Source of the DNA: Syncephalis plumigaleata | Lineage: Eukaryota > Zoopagomycota > Zoopagomycetes > Zoopagales > Piptocephalidaceae | Direction of reading: 5' to 3' | DNA: 64,000 bases | NCBI GenBank assembly: GCA_025201365.1 | Contig: JAIXMF010000016.1 | Location: 186,001-250,000 of the forward strand | Shown: piece by piece, positions 22,901 to 35,124 of the stretch | Layout: each line of letters starts with the position of its first letter | How positions within the stretch are numbered: position 1 is the stretch's first letter | Notes under the pieces: model-generated | What the model was told of the DNA's origin: nothing | The model's input: only the letters and a program-made list of their open reading frames with translations | Database searches by the model: none | Program-made: the position numbers and the translations under genes

Positions 22901-25900
22901 ATAGTTCGTACTACTAGTGAGATGAGACCGACTGTACGTCCATTATCAGCAATGACAAACACTTGTGCTAGTCTCACCAAACGTGCAAAATCAAATGGTG
23001 TCGCTTCATTGGTGATGGAGGCCAGTATCATTTCAAGTATCACTCGTCTCAACTAGTTAATCAATGATTAGTTCATTTGTATATCACGAATCATTATCAT
23101 AATGATTATTACTTACACTGTCATAACTACCTGCACTCAAAGGGTTCGGTTGACGAGAATAGAGTTCTGATATCTATTATATATATATATATTAGTATTA
23201 CTATTACTATAGCAACTGCTATCCTACTTACTCTATTCATGACAGCTGTCTCATTACGATGATGATGACCGGCATCAGTGGGTGCTATCACCCAATGTTT
23301 AGGTAATGGATGATTAGCTTGTCCGTAGGGTATGCAAACAAGCGTGGTCAAATGACGAATAGCGGCACCTCTCCACTTTTGATAGTAGCCCATCTTGCCT
23401 TCAGGTAATCCAGGTGCCATCTAAACAAACAAACAATCGAATAAATAGTAAACATCTAAATCTATTGTAAAGTGAAATGGTTCACTTACCCATGGCAGTA
23501 CACATCGTGTCGCGTAGATAAGATGAGGTACAATGGTGGCAACACCATCTAGATCGGCTGCCAATAGTGTGCCGCCCTCTTTTAACAAGGCTGGAATGGA
23601 ACAGCGTGTTTGTGATGACTATCATTTACGTAATTGATCATTTAGTATTCATCTTTATAATGATCTAGTCAACTCACTTCTGCTATGATCTGATAGAAAC
23701 GTTGTAGATGCTCGTTGGCCATACGCGTACGACGTTGAGGTGATGAGAATACTCGGCATAATGTGCCTAGTGCAATCATTTTACCTTCAATTTGTCTATA
23801 ATGATAATTAGTATATTGTTCATTATCACATCTAATAAATCAATATAGTTCATTACCGTGCATCCTGCCATCGAGTGGCACAAGCATCAAATAGCCAAGT
23901 ACCGAACAATCTAAAGATAGTATTGCCATCAGGTGGTAATGGATTACCAGGCTACACTCATAATACAATGTTAATAACTACTAATGACGATAATTGCTCT
24001 ATCATGTATTACCGTTTTAATTGAATCTGTACTAGCACCGCCTACAACAGTAAACATTTGTATAATCCTTGAAATGCCCTAATTAAACAATAATAATGAC
24101 ACGTTATATTACATTATTAGCTAATATGTCATCATCATTACTTACCGAGAATGCTTTTTCAAAGTTACGTGGTTGTAATCGACATGGATCACCGATCATA
24201 TCTAATAATAATGAGTAGTATTGATTAGCATTAGATGAATATACAACATTTATAATACATCATTCTAGTAATATAATCTATACTCACTTAGTGTTCTCAC
24301 CCAAAGTGGTAATAAAAGATTCTCGGCTGGATCCAAGCGAATAATAGCTGAATTACTAATGAATATTGTCATTATGATGTTCACTCTCCTCATATTGATG
24401 TCTTTTCTTAAGATACTTACGCGCTTACTTCAATAGATGGTGTGCCTGCACCTGGTCCATAGAGAATACGTAGAATACGCTGAGTCATAGCGTAACTATA
24501 GACACACCAGTTATCGATCACCCAAGATCGATGAGTCCAGTGTGGAAATGCCTCCTAATAATCAAATAATAATATAAATAGTTGAGTGCCCTGTTCTAGT
24601 TACTAGATTGATTACTTACAATTAAATAATCCATGAGTTCCGCATCATAAGCGGGTGATCGCAATAACAATTCAAATAATGTCTAATAGATGATATACAC
24701 ATAATAATCATTAGCAGGAGATCATGACACGTATTGATTAATCACCACACTTACTTGTATCAGTGTCTCGCATAGTTCACCGGCTAGATCGTATATTTCA
24801 GGTGTGGCACCTGGACTCATCGATTCTGATCGTGCCTCATTGCCCGATGTCATTCCACCGCCACTCATATGACCTGAACTGGTATGAACACTGCCATTGG
24901 CACTTTGTACTGTCTCCACAGGATGACCCGATGGATGAGATATCGCGGCAGATTCCTTCATCAACACGGGTGTTCGTAATAAACGATCGCATGATCCAGC
25001 GATAACGCGTATCAATACACGCCAGGTACTCTCGCTCATTTCACCTGCGAGTAGACGACCGGCCATCGTGAACATTTTCAATACTTTACGACATAGTTCA
25101 CTGTACTCTCGGAATGCACTCGTTCTATCCTGTACACCTGGTGCTGCATTACTGGTTGTACTACTAGTATTTATATTAGTAGGATGATGATGATGGTGAT
25201 GGTGATGATGATGATGATGATGACCCGATGATGGATGTGGTGGATCCATGACAATGCCCATACTCGTACTGTTCTCGGACATTGAGAAGATACTCGTGCC
25301 TGATGGTGATACGGGTGCGACATTGATGGCATTACTACTGGATGGCTCGTGAAATGATCGAGGTTCAAATAGTTGCGATAAATGTTGGAATAACGTCTAT
25401 ATCATAATACATAAATATAAATATAAATATATATATGAATATGTATAATGAATAGACTTACTTGTAGGAATTGTTGCGAGCGATAACCCTCCTCTGTCTC
25501 ATCGGTGCCTACACCGCGATAACATTCGGGACGAGCATTACGCTCAAGTAGCCATTTGCTATAAATATCGGCGGCATCATTCATTAAGGAACTATCCGCG
25601 TAGGAGGGAAGGGCGAATACTTGTCCAATGGCCGACATACACCATCTAGCCTGTGGTACACTAGCCATACGAGGTGTTGGATGTGTGTTCGATAGATAGC
25701 CAGTAATGAGTCGGGCCACTGCTCGTCTAAAATCTGGTTGAAAATCCGCTAATGCATCCGAATCTATTATTCATATCATATGGAATAGTCAGGTAGATAT
25801 TCAATTAGTTATACTGCTATTAGAGACATGCTCGGCTCGGCTCGTTCTCTCTTCCTCTAGTTACTTACCGCTATCGACACCGGGCAATAAGCCCATTTCA

Positions 25901-25920
25901 GTTATCCATTCTAGTTGCAT
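19964..25920 (-). CDS. Ral GTPase-activating protein subunit beta (RalGAP-beta) homolog
   Basis: Large multi-exon gene (about 18-20 exons) with its ATG at 25918-25920. N-terminal blocks match animal RALGAPB: QARWCMSAIGQVFALP..., IYSKWLL, FLQTLFQHLSQLFEPR, then TWRVLIRVIAGSCDRLL and a WV.DNWCVYSYAMTQRILRILYGP block. The C-terminus is Rap/RalGAP-like: CIIIHPLPCMAGLYWLRI, FGPLINGMIATAEVLPELIRG, and VRRQQLLEEMSKNY. As in animal RalGAP-beta, the catalytic Asn thumb of Rap-GAPs is not present (RFSAQDAL where active GAPs have GND), so it should act as the non-catalytic partner of a RalGAP-alpha. The complex turns off Ral/Rheb-like GTPases. A roughly 100-residue Thr/Ser/Asn/Gly-rich insert (nt about 20164-20540) splits the GAP domain, and a His run lies near 25180-25222. 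Confidence 0.82.
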
Positions 25921-26517
25921 GATGATACTACGCGACTTGCAATTGTCACGCAATCACACTAGGATGACTTCTTTTGTGAATAACTGACGTCTCTACCATG
26001 AAATGATGACTAGTGTACGCAGACACACGCGGCGTGTGTGTGTGTGTGTCTCGTCTATAGGCCTAGGATACAGGTATATGCTAGCCCGATAGTATTCGAA
26101 TCGAATGATGTGGCTATAGCACTAGTATGATGAATAGTAACTAGTTGCACCCTATATTTCGGTGGAATTATTTTGCTTTCCGCGAAGATTATATATCGAA
26201 TAGAGAAAGGTATTATAGATGGTGTGTGTGTGTGTACGATATTAATAGGAATAACAAATATAGAACAAGGTTTGTAGGAATTAGTAGATGGAGAAAGACA
26301 CGCACGCATACACGTACATGCACGTACGCACACGTGTGTATACAAAGAGTAGGAAAGTATATAACTAAAAGCGTAGTGTCTACACAACAAACTCGAGTAT
26401 AAATAGCAAAGGAGAAGCAGTTGTATAAAGGAATGCGGGTGCATCAATGTTTGGATGTGATGTCTGTGTTTAACACCGCGTGATAATCATCATCTTCACC
26501 AATAGTTTATTACTTGT
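25921..26517. other. Intergenic region between RalGAP-beta and the retrotransposon
   Basis: Promoter side of RalGAP-beta. It contains short GT and GCAC microsatellites (about 26035-26050, 26221-26236, 26295-26340). No gene recognised. Confidence 0.5.
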
Positions 26518-26816
26518 TGTGGCGCCATATCTTGACCTCGTGGCTTAGCGGTCCAGAATAGGATAGCTGCACGTTCAGCGTCGAGAGAAGAAAAAGCAAA
26601 CGCAAAAGCAAATTTTAATAAAGACGAACAATTCTATCTTTTATCTCTACACTACTGTACTCGAAGTGTCTTACAAGTATTAACCGTGTTAAAGTGTTTT
26701 ATTTGTCTATACATTCCAACAGTGAGCCACTGCAGCTAACTGAGGTTGTTGCACGTCACTTTCTGGAATCCCTTGTCCGGCCCCTATCGTGCCCCCTACC
26801 AGATAGGGCCGTGACA
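26518..26816 (+). repeat. 5' LTR (299 bp)
   Basis: Direct repeat of 31979-32277, same length and apparently the same sequence; TG...CA ends. Confidence 0.95.
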
Positions 26817-29800
26817 ACTGGTGGAGAACCCGGGCGCGTGAAGCGAAAACTTACCTTCTAGTAGCAAGCGCGTTCGGTGCCCAACCACATTTCACTAATC
26901 TTGTAGGACACGAATCCCGCTCTCTACCCTTCCTATCACATATTACGTTAACGATTTTTACATTCTACGTTATTACTCCCATTTCCCTTACGTTCTATTA
27001 TTTCCTATTTATTTCACCTTATCTTACGATCATTGCACATAATGACACCCATATATACACGTGCGTCGGCCCAGCGCGAGGACGAAGCTGCAGGCCCATC
27101 CAACGCTCCGGCTGTTCCCGCCGAGGAAGAATCTGAGGCGCCTGTGCCGACTTCCCCAGTCGAAGGCGACCCTCCAGTGACGACCGATCCTCAGCCTACC
27201 GCAGCGGTATCTCAAGCCGTTGCCACTACTGTTCTCCACCCACAGGCTGTTAGGACCGCTCCCACTACTATCCCTCCGGAACAGGCCGTCGAGACCGTCC
27301 CTACGCCAACCGCCGAAGACGTCACACTTCCTACTGATCCGAATAATCCGTTCGCTGCTGTACAACAAGCTATTAGTACACAGGATGACCAGTCTCCAAA
27401 TGCAGTTGCTATGTTTATGGATTACGTAGTCAACCAACAACACAGGTTGACGCAGACACAGGCTGTAGCGTTAGCTGAGCAAATGATCATTACGCTTGGC
27501 ATAACTCGCCCTGATCCGCCCTCACAACCTATCGTCGAAACACCTGGTACTGCTCATGTTCCATATCGCTTACCTTCGCAGAACGATCACACACCATCTC
27601 CAACTATCCAGATTCGTCGCCCTGTTCGTCGTGAAAGCGTGATGACGCCAGATGATGAATCAGATCATGACGATGTTGAACTCCCTATATTACCACCGTC
27701 GTATCGTCATTCCTACGCACCAAAGATGGAGATACCCATACTGAACGAGAAGGATGACCCTTTGGAATGGTTAGACGAATTCACCCTTGTCGCAGATATG
27801 TCTCCATGGTCCGAAAAGGATCAATGCTGTGCATTAATATATGGTTTACGACAGCATGAAAAGGTATGGTGTGCTCGCGCTACGAAACAGTTAGCTTCGT
27901 TTAAACCTGGTCTCTATGATGAACTTGTAACTAGTATACGAGGTCATTGGTATCAAGAAGATCCTAAAGAAGGAGTGTTAGCTACGTTCCATTCTACTCG
28001 CAAGCGTCCGAAGGAATCTCTCCTCGACTATGCCGATCGCATCGAGATGAACGGAATACGCGCCAAAGTCAGCGACGAAACGATTTGGTACTACTTCAAG
28101 GTCAACGCCGATGAATCTACTCGTGATCTACTCAAATTATATCTGATTTCATCACTCGAGGAATTACGATCACGCGGAAAGAGTATCGACAAACTACTTA
28201 CCCAGTCATCAACGCCTGTTAAACCAAAGTTCGTAGCTGCCGTACAAGAAGATGATTCTATCCCTTCTAACACCCGATCGACACAGAAGCAATATGACGA
28301 CCGACGACAACGTCCACGACGCAAGGAGAAGCCACCTTCTGCGCCGCGCCATCCTTGTGCTCTCTGTGACGATCCAGGACACGCCGCCTATAAGTGTCCT
28401 AAGTTATCTGCGGCTCGTGAGTCAGTCACTGGCAAATTGCCTGAGGCTGCTCAGCCGTCGGAAAACTAAACCGGGTGCCGATGATTGAGGGTATTGGCAC
28501 CCCCCTTCTAGCAAATCCCTTATCACAACCAGATGCCGTGATAGGTGCTGTTACCGCTAACGCACTCTTACAGGCCGGTTTTGTGAACGGACACGCAACA
28601 ACTATGCTAGTGGACACAGGAGCCCAACAAACGGTAATCTCTAGCGCCTTATGCTCACGTCTAGGCATAAAGGTTGGACCGAATCGGAACTCGTTTGTTA
28701 AGCTAGCAGATGGACGACACGCTCACACTTGCGGATACTGTCAAGTACAAGTGCAAGTTGCTGATGTGGAACGTCAAGTCGAAGCGATCATACTTCATGC
28801 ATCTCCATATGATCTCCTATTAGGTATGGATTGGTTAACCGATGCTAGCGCCACCATAGATTGCGCTGCTGGCACGTTGACAGTCGGCAATCATTCCTTA
28901 CCTATGAAAATGTCAACCCACTCGCACGGTATACACTTTGTTGCCGTTGCTGAGAAACGCATTCGCAATAGTCGGCTTAGCAGGAAGCTACAACAATGCT
29001 ATGATGCTATTCAGCCCCAACTCAACGAAGAGACTCCTACAGCCCTTATTTCTGCGGCAGTATCTCAGTCTCCACATGTTGAACTGGTCGAATCGGAACG
29101 CAAGTACCTTCTCGACAAGTTGCTACGGGAATTTACGGATCTATTTGCAGATAATCCTAATAATCCTGATGCAACTACTAGTATACAACACTTCATTAAT
29201 ACTGGCGACAGTAGACCCATCAACTCACCGCCATATCGCGTAGCTCATCGTCAACGCGAGATTATCACCAATTCTGTTAATGATATGCTCAAAAACGGAA
29301 TCATTGAACGCTCTTTCAGCCCTTGGTCTTCCCCTGTTGTTCTTGTTGGTAAGAAGGATGGAGGCGCACGATTTTGTGTAGATTACCGTAGGCTTAACGA
29401 AGTAACCAAGAAGGATTCTTATCCTACTACGCGAGTAGATGACGCCTTGGACATGCTGTCTGGCGCTCGTTGGTTTACTACGTTAGATTTAGCTTCAGGT
29501 TATTGGCAAGTCAAAATGAACGTTAAAGATAGAGAAAAGACTGCTTTTATTACACACGATGGTCTATATCAATTCAAAGTCATGCCTTTCGGTCTTTGCA
29601 ATGCACCAGCTACGTTCCAACGTCTTATGAACGAAGTGTTAGCTGGATTGAAATGGCGTACCTGCATCGTGTACCTGGACGATATTATCGTTTATGGACG
29701 GACGTTCGAGGAACATCTAGAACGTCTACGAGAAGTCTTTCAACGCTTACGTACGGCTGGCCTACGACTAAAGAAGAGCAAGTGTCACTTCGGTCATCAA

Positions 29801-31978
29801 GAGATTGCTTACCTTGGTCATTTGGTCACTGCCAACGGTATTAAACCGGATCCCAACAAAATCGCCGCTGTTCATCAATTTCCTCTTCCTGTAGATGTCC
29901 GTGGATGTAAAAGCTTCTTAGGTCTTGCTTCCTATTATAGACGGTTCATTCCTAATTTCTCTGAGAAAGCTGAACCGCTACATCGTCTCACCAAGAAGAA
30001 CACGCCATTTACCTGGACCGATGCCCAGCAAGCTGCCTTCGATCAGTTACGTCAAGCCCTTACCGATGATGTTGTTCTCACTTACCCCGATCTTTCCAAG
30101 CCTTTCCGAATTGAGACCGATGCCTCTTCTACTGGGATTGGTGCCGTCATTTCTCAACTCGTGAACGACCAATGGAAGCCTATCGCATACGCCAGCCGTG
30201 CTCTCAACCAAGCTGAACGCAACTACTCAGCCACGGAAGGTGAATGCTTAGCGATCGTGTGGGCCATCGATAAATTTCGACCATACATTTACGGTGGTGA
30301 ATTCACTGTTGTTACCGATCACTCCGCCTTGCGCTGGTTAATGTCTCGTCCAAATCCAACCGGTAGACTAGGTAGGTGGGTGCTGCGATTACAAGAATAT
30401 TGCCCCACTATCGAGTACCGTCGAGGCACTGCCAACTCCAACGCCGATGCCTTGTCGCGAGATCCATTGCCATGGCCGGAACTAGTCGCTCAAGCCGAAG
30501 AAGATAAAGCTGTCGAAATCATGTCCACGGCCGCTGTACCATTATTACCTACGGCAGACGAATGGCTCCAGGCACAACGCAGTGAGAACGCCACTTGTGA
30601 CATCTACGGATATTTGTTGAAAGGTAACGATCATCTTATCATGATGAACGAACCTACACGACGTTCGATCAAGAAACGCGCTCGAAGTTATCGCCTCGTC
30701 GACGGTCGATTGATGCGCCGAAAGATGGAAGAAGATCAAGAAGTACTATTGGACGTAGTACCGAAACAGTTCCAACCCGTTGTTCTATATCATAATCATG
30801 ATCAAGAATTATCCGGCCATCTCGGTAGATATCGCACATATAAACGAATTCGACAAAAGTACTGGTGGTCGAACTTACATAGTGACGTTAGAGATTATGT
30901 AGCAACTTGTGTGAGATGCCAGAAGCAACGACGCATCACACAGCGTTCTGGTTTGCTACAGTCTCTGCCGGTACCCGAGAAGCCGTTCGACTTTATCGCT
31001 ATCGACCTAATGGGACCGTTTACTGAGTCAGAGTATGGTAATAAGTATGTTGCCGTATGTTGCGATTACACAACTCGATGGATCGAAGCTGCTGCGATAC
31101 CGGACGCTACAGCCGAGACTACCGTCAAGTTCCTTATGAATAACATTATCGCTCGACATGGAATGCCCCGTGTACTCCTCACAGACGGAGGTACCAACTT
31201 CACGTCTGGTCTCACAGCAGGAATCGCGCGCCGCCTAGGCATTCGTCAGCGAATTACATCAGCACGACGTCCACAAACTGACGGTCTCGTTGAACGTTTC
31301 AATCATACGCTAGCTTCAATGATTTCCAAGTTCACTAACGACTTCGAAACCGACTGGGACAAGTACTTACCTTTACTGTTGTTCGCCTATCGCACTACAC
31401 CGCAATCGTCTGCTGGTCAGACGCCCTTCAACCTACTCTACGGCCGCGAAGCCACTCAACCATTAGAAGTCGCTGTTAACAACATGCCCGCGACGAAAGC
31501 ACGATTCAATAAGCGAACTGAAGAATACGAAGAGTACGTGAAGGATTTACAATTACGGTTGAATGATGTACGAGAACGAGCTCGCCTCATGATCGAAGCC
31601 GCCCAACGCCGTCAATCAGCGCGTTATAACAAAGGAAGAAGAAGAGAAGCATTCAATGAGGGTGATTTGGTATGGTTAGAAGAAACGCTGTTGAAAGGAT
31701 CAAATTAAAGAAGATGAAGGAACGTATACGTGGACCCTTCCGAGTCGTAGAGCAGACGTCAGCTGTCAATTACAGACTATGTGATCTCGACACAAAAAGG
31801 ACATTCCCCGCACACGCTGATCGAATTATTCCTTTACACTCTCGTCCACAACATTTATTATTATCCCCCACGGCCAGTGAGCCAGTTTCAGTATTATCAT
31901 TAACTAACACTTTATTATTATCTAGCGAAGACCAACCTAGTATGTTGGCGGGACGCTCAACACTCGAAGAGGGAGTGA

Positions 31979-32277
31979 TGTGGCGCCATATCTTGACCTC
32001 GTGGCTTAGCGGTCCAGAATAGGATAGCTGCACGTTCAGCGTCGAGAGAAGAAAAAGCAAACGCAAAAGCAAATTTTAATAAAGACGAACAATTCTATCT
32101 TTTATCTCTACACTACTGTACTCGAAGTGTCTTACAAGTATTAACCGTGTTAAAGTGTTTTATTTGTCTATACATTCCAACAGTGAGCCACTGCAGCTAA
32201 CTGAGGTTGTTGCACGTCACTTTCTGGAATCCCTTGTCCGGCCCCTATCGTGCCCCCTACCAGATAGGGCCGTGACA
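31979..32277 (+). repeat. 3' LTR (299 bp)
   Basis: Second copy of the LTR, followed directly by CTTGT, which also precedes the 5' LTR. Confidence 0.95.
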
Positions 32278-32479
32278 CTTGTCATTTGGTGGTAGACACA
32301 CAATAATGTCCTGATTTATTTCCCTATTTGATTATATAGGAAAGATACTAGAGCTAGCATGTCTATCTAAATTACCATTACATACTAATATCATACTACA
32401 TATGCATATTCAGTAGGTTAGTAATGCCTATTATTACTGTTATTATTTATTAATACTAGATAATATGCATGTAAGTAAA

Positions 32480-33165
32480 TCATGCTTGCTTGCTACGATC
32501 TCTCCTTGGATGAGCATAGCGGTATAGTTTGAACTTCGTCTCTATTTCACTATACATTTGGTGTGTATTAAGAACTTTGCCATTCCTAAGTCTGACCAGA
32601 TCCGTAATGAGGCGTTTCATGCTAGCATTAGCATTGTCTACCCTCTCGGGCGTTGCTCTTCTTAATGGGAATACACTATCGTATTGCAGTAATACGACAC
32701 GTCTATGGGCATCGAAACAGATATCTAACAAATAAATACATACGCGTGAGTATTAATTGTAATTCGTTAATAAGTTATCATCTATGACTTACTATTGCTG
32801 CTAAAATCGTAGATTAGACTTTTGGCTTTAGCAATAAGAGTAGCTAAACAACGATATTAGCATTATAAAATGATATTAGCTTGCTACTATACCTTTATAG
32901 ATTTGCGCTCTATTCATGTCTAGAATAACGTAGACATTCCTTTTTGCTTCTCTTGCCCAATAGTCACGTTGAGTTTGATAGTCGTATTGGCAAAAGGATT
33001 TAGTGACATAGCACTCTTTGTTGAATTTATTAAACTTGCTTATACTATGGGCAAACGGTAAATAGCCCGTGTTCTTATCCACTATTTGTGGATAGTATAG
33101 TTCAATATTCTATAACTAAATATTAGTATCGCGTAACATATCTACACTACTGTAGTATGATGACT

Positions 33166-33207
<42 letters not shown>

Positions 33208-33562
33208 GGTATTACCTTATAGGCTAGTCGCACCATAGCTGACTGAACATCCTTTGTGCCAATACACGTAACGGTAACATCGTACTTGTCCAATGTTCCC
33301 TGGAAGTAATCAATCTCGCCCGTCATAGCAATTCTCTTTGTAATATAAAGGGTTTGCTCTCCCAATGCTACTTGTACAATGGGTGATGCTTTATCAGATG
33401 ATTCAATTTCTTCAGCTAATCATACGAAATAATGTTACTATTTATTCTTTTCATAATTACACGCTTACTAATGGCATCTTGATTAGTTGGTGCATTGTTA
33501 CTAGCAAAGCATATTGAACTCGTAAATAGTAAGACAATAATAGTTATGCCATATAAATTCAT
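32480..33562 (-). CDS. Secreted pseudokinase-like protein (kinase-fold family member 2)
   Basis: About five exons, ATG at 33560-33562. The signal peptide is MNLYGITIIVLLFTSSICFA. The fold parallels the kinase-like protein at 10011-11260: IDYFQGTL faces VFGRGRL, VTVTC faces VIVKC (catalytic Lys replaced by Thr), ECYVTKSF faces ECFVTQYV, IYDFSSNNICFD faces THNDVTPSNIIVD (the His position is lost, Asp and Asn kept), and LLQYDSVF faces LIDVDLG (first Asp replaced by Gln). With the ATP-anchoring Lys and the metal-binding Asp gone, phosphotransfer is unlikely; a binding or decoy role is inferred. Introns lie near 33419-33468 (exon 1/2 boundary), 33110-33215, 32840-32890 and 32735-32790. An ATC repeat sits in one intron (about 33169-33207). 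The retrotransposon ends 203 bp beyond its stop codon. Alignment was done by eye. Confidence 0.6.
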
Positions 33563-33969
33563 AATGGTATGCATGCTAAAATGGTGTATTCCTCTGTCGT
33601 AATACTATGAACTCGTAAATCAATGGTAAGAAAAGAGAAAGAGAACGAAAACAAACAACACTACAACGAGCAAGAGAGACTATTACATGTGTAGAAACAT
33701 GCGGTTTTCTTTTGTCGATTAATCCAGTTTAGTTTAGCAGAATAGTTTCAGTATAATGTGTTTGTATTACCTAAAATTAGTAAATAGTTGCTATTTCAAG
33801 CATTATTATTATTTTATCCTATATGTTTATGTATGGCTAGCACGTAGCAGATCGTGTTTCATTGCAATATCCATTTATCCGTGACTGTTCCTATTAAACT
33901 AGCATGTATACAAATAGTACACAATGATAAATAAAACCCATTCGCAATTATGCATAACAGTGTGCACGA
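33563..33969. other. Intergenic region (pseudokinase promoter, HEM4 3' flank)
   Basis: AT-rich; no gene or strong repeat seen. Confidence 0.5.
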
Positions 33970-34863
33970 CTAATTATTAATGTGATGTTGAATTGCCTCT
34001 AGTAAACCTTGTGCACTTGGTATACTTGCCACGGCATCTACTCGAATACCCGCTGACATTAGTGCATCCGCTGTAGTGGCACCTATAGCCGCTACTTTCC
34101 ATATACCATGTTCGTTCTTTAATGTGGATTCGCTCGATTCCACAGAGGGTAGGGCAATTTGTGTCAAGTAGGGCAACGCGATATTTACACCGGATGGACT
34201 AAAGAATGCTAGCCAGTTGATACTATCCTGTTCGTAGGTTGAGGAGCTAGTGCAGACATCGCGTAGTTGTTCCGCTAACTCAGCATCCTCTGCTACACGA
34301 TACACGGGTACTTCATGAAATGGACAGTTTGCCTCGTTTAATCGTCGTGGCAGTGTATCACGTCGTTGTTCTCCCGACAAGAATAGCAATCTACTTGATG
34401 CATCATCAGTCTCCTTACTACCAGTCTTCGGGTGAATCTCGTTCAATGATGACCATTCTGTGACAATAACCCGAGATAACCCAACAGCTTCTCCGCATTC
34501 TGCGCCTAATGATTTAATTGCAAGCAATTTCTCTAATGCCATGGCAGTACCGGGTCCCACTGCAAACCATGAAATAGCTTGCCATTGATGCAGTAACTCA
34601 TTACAATTGTTTTCAAGACGTACAACACGATGAAATGCCTCCACTGCGCGTTTACTAGTCACAACCACGCCCCAGTACTTGTTGTGTCGCGGTGACTCTC
34701 GAATAATTTGAGCGAGCGTCTCTTCCGCTATGAATTCCTCGGTAAGTGGTGCAATACACTGAACCTCGTTAAACACCTTGCTGAATTCACGGACATACGC
34801 GTCATGCTGTTCGTGAATACTTGAATCAGTCGAACGACGTAGTAGTAGAATACGATTAGTCAT
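33970..34863 (-). CDS. HEM4: Uroporphyrinogen-III synthase
   Basis: Single exon, 297 aa from the ATG at 34863 (MTNRILLLRRS...); an in-frame ATG 15 nt upstream (34878) is the alternative. The inner start fits the usual HEM4 opening. Family marks are VVTSKRAVEAF, WFAVGPGTAMALE, LLFLSGEQRRDTLPRRL, VPVYRV, WLAFFSPSGVN and VAAIGATTADAL. The enzyme cyclises hydroxymethylbilane to uroporphyrinogen III in haem synthesis, in the cytosol. Sequence identity in this family is always low, but the block order is typical and length is normal. Frame is intact. Confidence 0.9.
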   Translation of the reverse strand: MTNRILLLRRSTDSSIHEQHDAYVREFSKVFNEVQCIAPLTEEFIAEETLAQIIRESPRHNKYWGVVVTSKRAVEAFHRVVRLENNCNELLHQWQAISWFAVGPGTAMALEKLLAIKSLGAECGEAVGLSRVIVTEWSSLNEIHPKTGSKETDDASSRLLFLSGEQRRDTLPRRLNEANCPFHEVPVYRVAEDAELAEQLRDVCTSSSTYEQDSINWLAFFSPSGVNIALPYLTQIALPSVESSESTLKNEHGIWKVAAIGATTADALMSAGIRVDAVASIPSAQGLLEAIQHHINN

Positions 34864-35124
34864 GGGGAATATAAGCAAAGAAAAAGGTAACGGCTGTCGG
34901 AATAAATAAACAAAAGACGCGCTTCAATATCACAAATACTTGCAACTATTTATAGATAGATAGATATCATATATATCGATATTCGTACTGATACTAAGCA
35001 TAGTTTGTATTTATTAATACTATGTGTATGTACAAACACACTAGTGTATAAACAGATGAATGATAGATAGACTCCATTAGAGTTCACTTCTTGGTAGAAG
35101 CAATGAGAATGATAGTGGATATCA

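Larger units (their letters stand above)
26518..32277 (+). mobile_element. Ty3/Gypsy-type LTR retrotransposon, near-complete and young
   Basis: About 5.76 kb bounded by two 299-bp direct LTRs that begin TGTGG and end TGACA. A 5-bp CTTGT lies on each outer side (26513-26517 and 32278-32282), as for a target-site duplication. A TGG-starting primer-binding site begins at about 26819, and a purine-rich tract precedes the 3' LTR (about 31964-31978). The gag region covers about 27.0-28.5 kb, with a CX2CX4HX4C zinc knuckle near its end. Pol covers about 28.5-31.9 kb in the order protease (DTGA), reverse transcriptase (YLDD), RNase H, integrase (HHCC and DDE core) and a GPF-type module, the Ty3 order. 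Gag and pol lie in different frames, as is common in the family. I see no envelope or chromodomain. The element looks close to whole, with about one break. LTR identity by eye argues for a very recent insertion. Confidence 0.95.
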
